This document shows positions 1 to 12,374 of a stretch of DNA of 64,000 nucleotides, piece after piece. Both the position numbers and the translations under genes were made by a program. Source of the DNA: Polytrichum commune (Eukaryota; Streptophyta; Polytrichopsida; Polytrichales; Polytrichaceae). The notes beneath the pieces are model-generated. The model was not told the DNA's origin. It saw only the letters and a list, made by a program, of their open reading frames with translations, and ran no database searches. The stretch lies in assembly GCA_950295325.1 (NCBI GenBank), contig OX485806.1:9114001-9178000 (forward strand). The letters are read 5' to 3'. Within the stretch, counting starts at the first letter, position 1; each line of letters opens with the position of its first letter.

Positions 1-1340
1 GATGACTAAATTCCTTTAAAAGAAGAGAAGCTTATCACTATAAACTACATGTTGACCCATATATGTGTTAACCATTATACATAATATATTATATAACATA
101 TGTTTGAGTATTAAACTTATTTTATGATAAATGATAAGAACATTGACAAGATACTATGAAAATTAACACATCGAAGTTTGAGTCCATATGAATGAATTAA
201 TATGTGATGAACTACTTACCACAATTGTTATTCGAATTGGAACTTCTTACTCTCTCGAAGATTCTTTGTGAGTTGTTGGATGTCATTACAAGTTGAAAGA
301 TTTGTCTCTCTTGAACAAACACTCAAGAGAGTAATGTAAGAATGATGTTCAAATCTTCTCGTCATCAAGAAACACTTTGTAGTAAAAGTGTTTTCTCTCT
401 CAAAGATTCTTTATGAGTTGTTGGATGTCATCACAAGTTGAGAGATTAAACAATCGGAGAAGAATTGTCTAAATATGTAATATGTGATTAAGTAGAAGTA
501 AGATTGACGTTCTAATTACCCTATGTATGCTTATTATTGAGATCGTAATATTATATTATAAGTAGTAACACTTGAGCTTAAAAAGGAGAAAGACTCAAGA
601 CATGAGATCTTCTTCATTATTGTTATAAATTGTGAAAGTGACATATTAAAGAGTATGATTGATGTTTTATGAACTAAGAACTTTAAACTCTTATTGAATA
701 ACTAAGTTGCTATCAAATATTTATGATATTATATTTATATATGTTTTGAAGGGATTTGATATACCTCTTGAACCCTCTCTACCTTAATTGTTCTCACAAT
801 CAACGAGCCTTACGTTGAGAGTGAAAATAAGTGAGGATGAGATCGTTTTACTCCAAGGAACTATATTCAAATCATAAGGAGAAGAGAGGCTACTAATTTA
901 AGATCGAGCATATTAATTAGGCACGGTAGTTCTCAAGCGAATATAAATTTACATGATGTCGCATCGTGAGTCTTCTTAGCTAGTTTGCAAAGGAACGACC
1001 CACGGCGTCCATCACAGGGTTGGTTGTGAGGGAATACCGGAAAGTGGCCATATCAGGCCATCTTTCTCGGATGAGCCACTTCACCCTTGGAGGTAGGAAT
1101 ATAGGAGGTAGGAGTAGGAGTAAGCCTTAGATTTAGTGGTTCATCCGGAAGGCAAGTCCTGGAAGTGAGGATTTCCAACTAACCATCCGGAAACGGAAAG
1201 GCCATTCTGCCCGGTGGTTGATTTTCAAGCAGGGAAGGAGAGGAACAACCATCTTACACTTCACAGGGTCCCTGGAACGATACTCGGATCATCCGGACAC
1301 CCGGATTAAGCACTAAAAACGCTTAAACCGGATCCTTTGT
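1..1340. other. AT-rich intergenic DNA with a short direct repeat
   Basis: No gene is supported here. A unit of about 52 bp built around a TTGTTGGATGTCAT core occurs twice in direct orientation (about 254-306 and 394-448) with roughly 90% identity. From about 960 the composition shifts to a more GC-rich stretch rich in CCGG and GGAAG words, which runs up to the 3' end of the LINE remnant. I could not tell whether that stretch is LINE 3' UTR or unrelated DNA. Confidence 0.5.
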
Positions 1341-1410
1341 CGATCCCGTGTTCCCACACTGTGTTTTCTGGTGGATTATTGTTATATGTGCCTGCATTCA
1401 TGAGAACTTA

Positions 1411-2880
1411 ACATCTTGATTTTTTTGATGCCACTATTAGTGTTCTTAATTCCCATATTGCCTTATTATGTCTTTTGGTTCTAAGGGCATGTATGTGGTG
1501 TTGTATGCACTTTAGGAGTAGGTGTAGCCATGTGTCGGGGTCTAGGGAGTTACATATGGGACATGTGATTGACGGGAAGGCTTCTCTACCGAAGAATAAT
1601 TATTTTTTGGCGTTCCCCATATATTGGCCATGTCTTAATTTTAGAAGGCATGTTTTTTGAGCATCCGTAATGTTTTTGTTCGTCCAAAATTTATTTGATA
1701 ATTCATTGTCTATTGTCTCATTGGCTATCCATTTATCTATGTTAGGGTATAGTATAGGAATTAATTCTAGGTTTATATTTTTATCGTATTTTATAAGATA
1801 TTTTTCAAGGAATCTAATGGGTCCTTTGTCCGGGGTTGAGTCCATTGATGGCCATTCATCTCTTTGGTAGTAGTATGGGGTTGAGTGGGCAAATTCATGT
1901 GATTGGGAGGCGTTGAGGCGTTCAATAGTTGTGCCTTCTTTAGCAAGTGCGTCGACTTCTTCGTTTCCCTTGATGTTTGCATGTGCTCTGACTTTATATA
2001 GTGTTGTGGGTTGCGTTTTGTGGATAAGGAACTTAACAATTTCTTCTAAAATGGTTTTATCTGGGTGGTTGTTATGTAGTGTAGGGTGTTTTATTTGGTT
2101 TTTTATCACATATAGGCCATTGAGGCAATCTGTGAAGATATGGGCGGGTTCATTTGGGAAGTCATTATTTATTATTGTAAGGGCGTGGTGTATGGCCATT
2201 AATTATGCTCTAAAAATATTTTGTAGGCCTACTAGCCTCATTGCAAGTTTGATATTTTTTTCTTGGTTGTATATGCCATAACCAACTTCTTCCCTTAGCC
2301 AAGTGTCTCCTACTTTTTTCGGTGGGTTGATGGATCTGTCCGTGTAGAAGCAATATTGGAGTGGGAATTTAAGGGGTGTTTCATTCTCGTAGTTTGGGAT
2401 TGGTGGAATTGTGTTATGATAGTGTATGTTTGGGCTTAAGTTTGTAAGGGCATTCCATTTTTTACTTATGTTAACTTCTATATTTTGTGGGGTAGGAGGG
2501 GCGATTTGTGTGGTTATGCGTTTTATGTCAAGGTTATTGCATATATTTTTCATTGTGTTAATTTGTTCAAGTGTACTGATGTTATTGTGTTGGTGGTGTA
2601 CGCATAGGATTCTTATAACAAGTGATTCTATTCGTGTTTGAGTGAGTTCCAATGGTTTAGTTGGTTCCTCGTATTTAGTGGTATCTGCTGGTATATGGGT
2701 GATTACATGTGTGTCTGGGAAGGGGCCTATGTGTGGGGTGGGGATCTGATACCAGTTTATGTCTGGGATGGTGAGTATTGTGATGGAATTTGGGTTATGT
2801 TTAGCTGCTAACCTAGCCCAGTGAATGGCTTCTTGGGCTTCTCTTTCATTGTGGGGTGGGCATAACATGTTTCGTGCCAT
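1411..2880 (-). pseudogene. LINE RNase H domain, inactivated
   Basis: One reading frame runs from the ATG at 2880 to beyond 1600, broken only by point stops. The RNase H signature is visible: a first catalytic Asp in FYTDRS (usual TDGS, so Gly is replaced by Arg), a second in FTDCLNG, and the His...Asp of VRAHANIKGNEEVDALAKEG. The stop at 2203-2205 falls in FRA-stop-LMAIHHAL, exactly where the family has its catalytic Glu, so one GAA to TAA change removes both the residue and the frame. A second stop at 1600-1602 lies just before LFFGREAFPSITCPIC, and a third follows the SRC at about 1411. The element therefore cannot make active RNase H. Confidence 0.75.
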
Positions 2881-3325
2881 TTATGTGAGAATGCAGTACC
2901 TATGGATCCAAAAAAAATATCTCTAGGAAATGGTGAGCAAAATTTCATTAGCTGAGTGGAGCATGTGACTGGTGAGGAGAAGTAGGAATGGGTAATATTA
3001 AAGGATGTTGTGATGTAGTCTAGTAATGCTTTGGGTAAGGCGTGGTGTGAGTTTTTGAGCGGGTCATTCTTTGGGATTATGTGTTTGTATCGTTGATATA
3101 GCCGTGTTATTTCTATTTCAAATGTTTGGGTGGGGGGTATTAGGTCGTGTGGTTGATGTAGCAGTCGGTTGTATTGGGTCCATAGCCATATGAGTCTATC
3201 ACAGGGAATGGTTATAAGGTGACTTCATGTTTCGTCATATATGTGGCCGTTGTCACCTTGTACTTGAATTTTGTTTGTATTAGTGTTGATATCTTTTTTC
3301 GGGTTGCATTCATGTGTAGATATAT

Positions 3326-3838
3326 TTACAAGGTCTTGTATATTGTGTGTTTTTTCTTGGTAAAGTATGTGAGTATTGTATTTGTATTGTGTTGTATGAC
3401 TCTTGGAATGTTATAAGGGAATAATTCTCTTTGTGCAAGTTTTTTGCTATGAGTTGTACCATTGGGTAGTACCCATTGGGATAGATATGTGTATTGGGCT
3501 TTTATAATTTTATGTTTGTCTTTGGTTGGTACTATATAGTGGTCTATTATTGAGTGTATGGGGTATTTTGTTGGGTTATTTATTATGTGTGTTGGTGCGG
3601 GCGGGTTTAGTGGAAGTGGTGAATGCGTGTGGGTGTCATTGTTTAGAGGTTCTATGATATGTCTTGCTATAATGTATATTTGTTTTAGTGTGCGTGGTGG
3701 GTAATGGTTTTGGCATGGTTCTTGGCAATTTTCATTGCATCTTGGATGGCAAAATAATTGTTCTGCTATTTTTAGTGTTTGTTTTAGCGTATGTGTTGGT
3801 TTTTTGTAGTAGTTTATGTATTCGGTATGGGACATCAT
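3326..3838 (-). pseudogene. LINE linker region between reverse transcriptase and RNase H
   Basis: This 170-codon frame contains a Cys-rich stretch (FCHPRCNENCQEPCQNHYPP) followed by low-complexity Pro/His/Thr-rich sequence. By position it lies between the reverse transcriptase thumb-like part (higher coordinates) and RNase H (lower coordinates) of the same minus-strand LINE. It is in a different frame from its neighbours, so at least one frameshift separates the parts. No independent function is inferred. Confidence 0.55.
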
Positions 3839-4829
3839 GTGTGTGCCATCTCTTAAAGTGAGTTGTTTTATGTCATATATGTTCTCTAAGAGTAATTTGT
3901 GTATGTGTTTTAGGTTTTGATTGGAAATTTTTTGTGGAGGTGATGTTGTGGATAGTTTGTGCCATTCTTTTTCGAGTGGTGTTGCTTCAAGAAGGAATGT
4001 TTCTATATGGCTTTTGAGGTGGGCTCCACCTACTGTTTTATAAGGTATATTGTTCTAGTGGTGGGTGATCGGTTGCAATCGTGGTGTTTGATTCTAGGTA
4101 TATTTTTTCCACCTCCATGTTTGGCAAGTATATAGTGTGTAAGACCTATGTAGATTGTTCCAAGTTTGCCTTTGTCATTTAGTGCGTTTCTGAGTTGTTC
4201 CCCAATACATATAAGATAGGCATTTTTAGTGAAAATGCTTCTATTCCAAACAACTCATGGGGTAATTAAGTGACCATATTTGGCGTGCATTTGGGAAGTC
4301 TGCATATTTTCTTTTGAATTGCTATGATTTTTTTATCTAGTTTTATGATTCCGGGCAGTGAGTATGGAACTACATAAAAATTTTATGCAATTCCGGCTCT
4401 GATTACTTCATGTAGTCCAAAAGATTCTCTAATTCCGGAGATGGAGTACTTCGTGTAGTCCAAAGTTGGGGCTATATTTTCTAGCACCCTTTCTAGTGTG
4501 GAGCCTATTAAGCGGATGTTGGGTCCTAGTGTTCTTCCAAAGGTGGATGCATCATGTGTACATTTACTCCCTTACACAGAGTTAAAGAAGAGGACTTGCC
4601 TTTAGATCTATTACGGTCGAGTTCCCAAGTTTGCCTTTGACCCAACACGACAATGTTGGTGTGATGAGACCCCGGTCTTAGGGTACACGGGCATACATGC
4701 TTGTGATTGGCTGACCAAGCACACCAATATCTTAAAACCGATGGGGGAGAAAAGGAGGTTGGTGATCCCTGTGAATTTTCCACCTTTGTGGAGTATGGTT
4801 TCATAAGTGTTTAATTAAGATGAATAACT

Positions 4830-5030
4830 AAATAAGGTTGAGATATCCATAGTCGACCAGGTCCATGTAACCTCTCACTAGGGTCATATAATGCCGACAT
4901 GGATGAGATCTATATTTTTTGAGGCGTATGGAGTTAAGGTGTGAGGTTAAGGCAACCATAACCAACCATGTCCATTTTAACCGCTCACTAGGGTCATGTG
5001 ATACCGACATAGATGATATCTATATTGAAT
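4830..5030. repeat. Two-copy tandem repeat, about 117 bp unit
   Basis: Two adjacent units share the words CACTAGGGTCAT, CCGACAT and GATGA-ATCTATATT in the same order and spacing. The first runs about 4830-4920 and the second about 4940-5030. It is diverged and non-coding. Confidence 0.6.
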
Positions 5031-5046
5031 TCTATGTGTTGATGGC

Positions 5047-5625
5047 TTATGATGGATAACCCCCAAAAGATTATCGGCAATTGTCGTAGCCAAGGAGTAG
5101 GATGGAGATGAGCGGTTATGGGTTAACCTAAAGATCGACTATGTGTAACCTAAAATTTACACTTTGAAATTTGTAGCAATTTCCATATTCAAGATTTTCC
5201 TATATTAAAATAAAAGTGCATTCTCCTTAGAATCTATTTCTCTTGGCAAGATCAATAATTCTCTACTATTATTCCTCCTAAATAGATGCAAGCTATCTTA
5301 TTTTATTGGTTAAAGATGCCTCAAGCATATGTGGTGGTGGCTTGTAATTGATTACCCTCGTAAGAGTTTTGACAGTTGTCGTAGTGAAACAGTAACATGT
5401 AGATGAGCGGTTATGGATTAACCTATAAATTGACTACGTATTACCCTAACTTTAACGCTTTGAAATTTGTAATATTTTCCACATCCGTGGTAGAAGATTG
5501 ATTTTTTGGGATTCTTCTTAGAATTATTAGAATTTGTTTCTCTTCCCAAGAAAAATAATTCCCCGCTATCACTCCTCCTAAACGGATGCAAATTCTCTGA
5601 TTTGTATCGGTTATAGATGCCTCGA
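5047..5625. repeat. Two-copy tandem duplication, about 285 bp unit
   Basis: The unit at about 5047-5325 is followed directly by a diverged copy at about 5332-5622. Both carry GATGAGCGGTTATGG, CTTTGAAATTTGTA, TTTCTCTTSSCAAGA and TCCTCCTAAAYGGATGCAA in the same order and end with a GATGCCTC word. No coding potential is seen. Confidence 0.7.
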
Positions 5626-5753
5626 CCTTAAGGGTGCGCGTACCTTATTTGGTTCCTTCCCCACTTACGGCACTCGGATCTGAAGGAATGTTTAGTACTC
5701 ACAGCAAATATTTCCAAGCTATTCCAATGCTCGACCTCCTTGGTATCACATGA

Positions 5754-6995
5754 GGGCCACTTCACACATGGGACCGAGAGCCTGTGACCATTACACTTCA
5801 AGCACTCTCATTGGTGGAAAAAGGCGGAGCCGGTCCAAGTTCGCTACTTCACACTACGCTTGAGGGACCAACAGAGTATGTGAATGCAAGATGGATGTGA
5901 AGTCCACGTGGATTCCCACATGGCATCCAATGGATCATGTTCCATGGTCACTTGGACTATTTTCAAAAAACCACATCTTGGAGGTAGGCCTAACACAAAC
6001 CTGGGAGACCATGGCACTCCGAATGCTCATAATCATTTATATTTTTTATTTTATCATGCGTGAGGACCTGCATGAATAGGAATTCATTGAAATAGCATTT
6101 GGTTGAGGGCCCGGTCACATATGACTTCACACTACACTTGAGGGTCCATGTTTTTGGAGGTGTGTTGGGACCAGTGTTCAATATTTAAGTCTTCAACAAT
6201 TGTCAAATGCCATTTTTGCCATCAAAAAGGTTTTTTTTGGGGGGGGAGGTGCACTTCACAAAAATGTGCTCTGCAAAGTTTCCACCAATCTCAATGAAGG
6301 CCTCTCCAAAAAACCGCTTGTCACAAAATACAATGGCTGCAATTTTCAAATAAAAACATAGTTGGACTCCAATCTTGGCACTCTAGCACACACTTTTGAA
6401 TTCCCATACTCTTGCAATTTCGACTCTGCAACTTCAACTCAACATTGAGTGCAACTTCGGCTTGGCAAACACAACTATATGTGAACGTGGAATTTTCAAA
6501 TAGAATTGGATGAAGAGTAATCGCAAAAGTTGATTAAAACTTGAAGCATTGGATGCATTGATGCGAGTGTCATTATGTGGTCTTCTGACGGAAAATGTGC
6601 CTTGGGCTAGAATTTTGACACTTGGAAATCGACCAAAAACCAAAGGACTTTGCCTTTGGAGTTGGATGATGATTAAGTGCACTATGTAGGGAATCTAGAT
6701 AATTTTAGTCCATCATTTTAATGCATGTACTTCTTCATTATAGCGAGACATCATAGTATTTTCATATTCAATACAAATTGACCAATATCAAGTTTTTTTT
6801 TTTTTTTTGGTGAAGTGTTGGAAAAAAGTTTGAAAGTTTGAGTGAAGTGTGATTATTTTGAAGCCCTTCACATTGGAATGCATGTGCACACTTCAAACTT
6901 GAACACTTGTTGGGACGGCTTTACCTTTCAACACTTTCTTTTGGGCTCTCACAATTTCATGGTCACAGCTCTTGGCGCGTGTGTGAAAGCGGCCC
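5754..6995 (+). mobile_element. PIF/Harbinger-like non-autonomous TIR element, copy 1 (with nested insertion)
   Basis: The termini are inverted repeats starting GGGCCACTTCACAC on the left and, read inward from the right, GGGCCGCTTTCACAC. A second copy lies in opposite orientation at 47601-48099. Removing the nested hAT-like element and one 8-bp target duplication leaves 497 bp, against 499 bp for copy 2, which strongly supports both sets of boundaries. The flanking trinucleotides are TGA and TTA, compared with a perfect TAA pair around copy 2. There is no transposase frame, so it is a MITE-type element. Confidence 0.8.
6172..6908 (+). mobile_element. hAT-like non-autonomous element nested in the PIF-like element, copy 1
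   Basis: The 737-bp insert is bounded by a perfect 8-bp duplication GTTGGGAC (6164-6171 and 6909-6916). Its ends are CAGTGTTCAA and, inward from the right, AAGTGTTCAA. An 8-bp duplication and a YARNG-type terminus are typical of the hAT superfamily. The other PIF-like copy lacks this insert and shows the empty site. A second, inverted copy of the hAT-like element lies at 50332-51071. No transposase is encoded. Confidence 0.85.
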
Positions 6996-7330
6996 TTATT
7001 TGGTTCCTTCCCCACTCACGGCAGTCGGATCTGAAGGAACGTTTACCAGTCACACGGAATATCTCGAGGCTATTCCAATCCCGACCTCCTTTGTATCCTA
7101 TCACATGACAATGTTGCTGCATGCACTGTATTAATAGCAACATCTGCCAGCAATATATTCTACAAGGAATATGAATAACTTATTAGTCTATCCACAAGTC
7201 GTGCACGTGATACACACCGGACACCTGTCAAGCATCTTATTGTAGCCATAAAGGATTTAACGAACTTTGAAAAGTAAAGGCTTACTATATATATGTGTGC
7301 GCGGTAGGTGAAGTTATGAAGCCTCGGGAT

Positions 7331-7531
7331 CAATGTTCGGGGAGAACCGGCGGTTAGCTGCAAATGAACCGGTTGAGTTTGAGAAATAACCGATCATTTT
7401 AGAGGAATCTATAGAGAAATATACCCCAAATGAATGAAGCACAACCGGAAGATGTCAACATGTAACCGGTTGGATTTCGAATCACTAGGATCTTGACCGA
7501 CTATATATGTCCTAAAACTTCCCGGGCATTG
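7331..7531 (+). mobile_element. MULE-like MITE of the CCGG-rich family, copy 1
   Basis: The ends are CAATGTTCGGGGAGAACCGG and an inverted match CAATGCCCGGGAAG read from the right. Internal words AACCGGTTGAGTTTGA and TGATCATTTTAGAGGAAT recur in the copies at about 16756-16995 (inverted) and 31583-31810. The family is assigned to MULE-like elements because two other copies have 9-bp target duplications. No matching duplication is visible for this copy. Confidence 0.6.
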
Positions 7532-7539
7532 TTTGGTAT

Positions 7540-9338
7540 AGATGGAAGCTACTAGAGGTGGGCCCTTCGTGCCCTTGCCACACGTATCTCGAGCTCGAGT
7601 TGAAGCTTCCAAGTTCGTAACAAGGTTTAAGGAGGTATTAGAGTTGTCCGTAAAAGTAAAGCATATGAAATCATGGGGTTAGTCCCAAATCTTGAGATAA
7701 TGATAATTAACACAAAGTCACTCAACTTTTCTTAATGCTTAAATTATTAAACACAAAGAGTGGCAGTGGGCTATTAAAAACGGCTTTCTAGTTTGTTCTA
7801 CTAGGATGGGTGGACCAAGCTAGCCGTGCATAAGTGGTCCAAAATAGCGGATAGCATGTCCCGTCTGCGTACCATGTTTTAGATCCAAAGAATCTCGTAA
7901 GGTTTGAGAGGTGGAAGAGGAAGTCCCAAAACTTTCAACCAACTTTCAAAAAGGTTCCAATACATGATGAGCTAATGCGCTCTTAATAGAATTTTTTTCT
8001 CAAAGAAATATCAAACCCATGGTTTCCGTCCCTCTTTGAGAAACTTTATGGATAATTGTATTGTTCCTTGCTTTTCTAATTCTACGTATACCTATACGAC
8101 TTGCATCTACATTGGTGTGTGCAGTTAGGTTGTGGTTGGCTAAGGTTTCGCAACGTCTAAGGTAGAGGGTGCTAAAACCAACACCCCATCCAAAACCAAC
8201 ACCTATAAACGCTTCCCAATTGCTGACACTCTACAACCTTGAACCATACCTGGCAATGTAGGAGTGTCTAGGCCCACGGAGTGACGGTTTTAGATGCCAT
8301 TAGTGATGCCACCTCATAGCGGCCTTCGCTACCTTCATGTAGGGTAGGTAACGGGCTCCACTCTATCTCAGGTTGGTTCAAGGTGGGATTTGGGTGGCTT
8401 GTCAATGCCTATTCTAGCCACTCTATCACAACGCCAAGGAGGTAGGCCCACAAAGCATAAAAGGGTCATTTCCCAGGATGCAAGGGGGTTAGTTCCCGGG
8501 ATGCAAGGTGATGGTTTTGCAAGCGAACTGGATGGGATCATGGAGGTAGCCGTGTGGCTTTGCGTATCATTACTACTTGGGCTTAATTTCATGTAGTTTG
8601 GGTCTAGTACCCAAGTATGTTGTGTTGATTCTAGGCAATGAAGATGGGGGTCCTCATCATATGAGAGGTTGCCATACACAGAGCCTATGGATTAGAAGAT
8701 AGTAGTTTTGACTTTGAGTATTCATCAAATATTCAATTGAAACTAAATGTATTTTTTCTTTCTTGATACCTATGTTTAGCCCAAAGGCTAATATGATTAT
8801 ATATTTTACATATCAACCACATAGCCATATGTATGTGCAATAGCTTAAAGTGTTGGTTTAAGCACCTTCTACCTTACCTATCATCATTTTGAAGCTCAAA
8901 GCAACGGACTTTCACCCTTGTGAAACGCCAAAGTTTATTTATCATGTGGCTCTAAGATTATCACTTGGTGTAAGATGGCCCCGTGTCTAAGGGCTCTTGT
9001 TTTTTATCATGACTAAATATGGACTAATGGATTGTTGAATTTATTTCTATATGTTTAGGTACCCACAACTAAGATGATTCTAGTCTCAATAAGGGCGGCC
9101 ACGAGCACTTCAAAACCATATAGAAGTAATTATTTTTGACATTGATATAATTCAATACTTTGAATATAAGGGTTTAAATGCCAACATAGAGTAATACAAT
9201 AAGGATTATGATATTATGTGAGAAAATATGTGTGGGTTTTTCAACAATAAGAAGACAAACATTAATCTCTATGTGATATCTTTTAATAATATTCTAAATA
9301 TATGGGCAACCCAATGATTGAGGTAGATTAGCAATAAA

Positions 9339-9340
<2 letters not shown>
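7540..9340. other. Intergenic DNA, no gene seen
   Basis: No reading frame here looks coding. The part at about 7890-8060 is a diverged copy of sequence in receptor-kinase intron 19 (about 28020-28165), sharing TTCTCAAAGAA and CCAACTTTCAAAA words, so it is a dispersed repeat. The rest has no feature I can support. Confidence 0.45.

Positions 9341-9342
<2 letters not shown>

Positions 9343-9374
<32 letters not shown>
9343..9374. repeat. (AT)n microsatellite
   Basis: An uninterrupted AT dinucleotide run of about 16 units, directly visible. Shorter AT runs occur near 34888-34912 and 59148-59168. Confidence 0.95.
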
Positions 9375-9377
<3 letters not shown>

Positions 9378-9539
9378 TGTCCAATTTAATAAGAAGGATC
9401 CAAAGCCATATCATGCACAACCTCTCACCCAAATAATATACAAGCTCATCATGTGCACATGTTTTCCTCCTTTCTTTGAGATTACTAAAGAGGGACAAGG
9501 AGGATGTACTTGCCAACTTGCAACCCACCCTCTAAAATG

Positions 9540-12370
9540 AGCCCCATCCCACTCACCCGATGAACTCATATGAAATTTTATACTGGACGAGCTTACTTAG
9601 ATGTTGCGAATGCCCAACTTTAGGTTGTCTTATGCTAATGTGTCGACATTCAACATTGTTTTGAACATTTACTATCACAGTAATAAAGTACATGATTATT
9701 TTTACAGGTGGTTACCATACAAATTGATCAACAAAGTTATAAGTTTTGGTATTATGATTTTGACCCAAGATAATTTGATTGAGTAAAGAGACAACCTATT
9801 TGTGTAGGCAACCTCACTACATATAATCAAAATGTACACAACATTCTTTAGTGCATGCAAAATGAACTTAGTGAGCCCAAGAAATCCTATGCACATTATG
9901 CAATTATATCCTTGGAATGCGAATTTCCTCCTCCACTTACGCTAAAATTTATTGGTTTGGGCGGCAAGGGTTGTAGTATAGTGCCATGCTATAGAAACAT
10001 GGACACTCTCTTGCAATTGTGAATATTATGTAGGTAGAGTATTCAAGGGTGGTCAGTGATCCTAGAAATTTCTACTATTAGATTATGTTTTCAAATTAGT
10101 CTAAACCCTTAGCAGATTGTGCATGATTCCCATGAACTCATCCATTGTCCGTGAAAAAATTATGCATGGGTGGAGCTGAACACATATCTTATGTTTTATG
10201 GGACAAAGTAAAAAGTATTTGAAACCTTAAATGTGTGTAAGATGGTCTTTAGTATTCAACGCATGATGATTTGGTCTTTGTGTTGGAGCCAATGATGGTG
10301 TCCTACTTGTCATTTAATTGATCATAAATTGAATCACATTGATTGAGTTATATATAAGTATTTCATGAGATACATAGGATTTTTAACCATCCATGAAAAT
10401 TGAAGACAAAGCTTTAGGAGGTGATGGGTGATGTCAATAGCTAAGTATAGGAAGTTGGGAAGAAGTGATTGTGTTTTAGCAAGATGGGCAATCAAACATT
10501 AAACAATTTCACAAGTCTTGGGGTGTGCCGTACATTACTTAGGCAAACGTGGGAGGGGGAGGGGGTTATGTTATGGCACGAGGTGTTCTGCAAGTGTAGT
10601 GAATGACATAATCATTTGGCAAGCTAAGTTAGCCATACTCATGCCTTTGAAGCAACCTGATAGATTTTTTTCCTACTTAGGTGAGTTCTTGTTGTACCCT
10701 TGTTTTACCAACCTCGACGGAGGTGCACCTTGATATTTAGTTCACAAGCTTGCTTAGTTTGACATGTTCTTATAGCCTTGGTTTTTGGTTCTCCTTGAGT
10801 CATTACTTTGTTTCTAATTTTGCCATAAGATCCATTGAGTTAGGTCAATCTTTGGCGGAGTATCTTTTGAGAATGGGTCGTTTTGGAATTCATAAGTCAT
10901 AGTAATTTTGTGTTTGAAGACAAAATGTCATGCTTGGATACAATTTTTGACAAAAGTTTGGGTCAATTTGAATTTTGGAGGCATATGTACCATGAGCATT
11001 TATAGGTAAGGAATGTGGGTCTCATGTGGTCACTTTTCTTGGACACCATATTAGAGAGAGATATGGCAAGGCTTGTAGGTAAGAATGTTTAAAAATCAAC
11101 AAAAAAAATACATGTGTTATGGGTAGATTGGACCTTGTGTTCAAAATTGTTCTAAGTTCAACTTGGAAGACAATAAGAAGGGCCTATGTGACTATTTGAA
11201 GAGATAGATAATCCTCATTTTGACCTCTTACATTTGCATCAAGTCATTTCCAATTTTGAAATTTGATTGATCACAATCTTCGTAAATCAAGCATGTTGAT
11301 AACACATGAGACAATTTTCAATTCAATCCAACGGCCAATGTTGTATGTGGCGCTGGAAGTGCGGCCTACAATAGGGCCACATACTGTATATCTCTTGGGC
11401 ACTTCCTATCTCACATATGCAATGGAAATCTGTAAGTTTCTTTCAAGAATGACTTCAGTGACACCAAATATCGGGATACTTTGATCCAATTCCCCATGAA
11501 TGAGCTTCATTCACGGCCACTTGGAGCCCGATTGTGCGCTCTTCGGGGGATTGTATTATAAAAAAAACCTATGCTACAAGTTGATTCTTTTGCTCTTTGT
11601 TACAAGTGGTTACTTCTGTCCCTTGATCATGTTTGCAACACAACCCCCTATTTGAGCACGACTCTTTGACATGGATTCCAATGTCTTGGTTGTAATTGTA
11701 TTCCTTAACACAACCAAAATTTTCGTTTAAAACTTCACGGAATATATTCTTTCAAAATTTAGTTTTCAGAAGAAGTCTTTGTTTGGTCAATGGTCCACTC
11801 CCCAATGAGCATGGCTCCTTGCGGGGTTTTGGTGCCTTCATTGTATTTAAATTCTCTTGCCATGGAATTTCATTTGTTGAGACTTGAGAGTCTTGCGGAA
11901 CAATTTTGTAAGAGGACATGTCGGACTTTGGAGCAATTATACCATCCATGGCCCACAAAAACCTTATCATAAAGTATGCTAAGTTTAGGGATGCGAATGA
12001 CCAAGTTGCTCTTGAAACCAAGTTTGAGAGTATTTGTTGGTGCGCTAGTGAAGTTTGTTCTCCCCCTAGACCATCCTTCAGGAAAGTCTCTTGTCCTCAT
12101 AGTTGAATTGAAGGGTGACCTCCATTTTGCTTTTATGCATGTACTTCGATTCTTCCCAAATAAGTCATAAGTTATAGAGAATTTATTTCTTTCCACCAAA
12201 AAAAACACAAAACAAAAAAAAAACCATTTTTCGTAAAAAAACAAATCCAACCTTAGTTTGGCACTTTTGAAGACAAGGAAGGGAAAGGACTGCTATGGAA
12301 CCCATGAGGGGGTAAATCAGTAAAAATCGTCCCCGACGAGGCATTGCGTGCACGTAACTTAGGCCCATGC
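9540..12370. other. Repeat-derived intergenic DNA, no gene seen
   Basis: No credible gene. The part at about 11170-11400 resembles, in reverse orientation, the GGACAC-ended dispersed element described at 18669. Short frames near 11700-12250 overlap on both strands and show no coding signature. A run of A near 12198-12240 precedes the GC-rich island. Confidence 0.4.
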
Positions 12371-12374
12371 CACA

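Larger units (their letters stand above)
1345..4515 (-). mobile_element. 5'-truncated, decayed LINE (non-LTR retrotransposon) with RNase H
   Basis: Read on the minus strand, the block encodes in order a region resembling what follows the reverse transcriptase palm (about 4515-3840), a Cys/His-containing linker (3838-3326), an RNase H domain (2880-1600) and a C-terminal zinc-knuckle-like CPIC...H...C motif (about 1565-1505). This order is that of plant LINEs that carry RNase H. The catalytic reverse transcriptase core is not present upstream of 4515, so the copy is 5'-truncated, as is common for LINEs. Frames are interrupted by stops and shifts throughout. The exact 3' end is not defined; no clear poly(A) tail or target-site duplication was seen. 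Confidence 0.75.
5645..7108. repeat. 110-bp direct repeats flanking a TIR element
   Basis: Copies at 5645-5753 and 6996-7108 are about 80% identical; both begin TTATTTGGTTCCTTCC and end TATCACATGA. They abut the PIF-like element exactly: the left copy ends at its first GGGCC and the right copy starts just after its last GGCCC. They are far too long for a normal target-site duplication. Confidence 0.75.

Noticed and set aside
1475-2641. Plus-strand frames over the LINE remnant
   Set aside because: They are antisense to the RNase H frame and show only hydrophobic or Cys-rich shadow composition.
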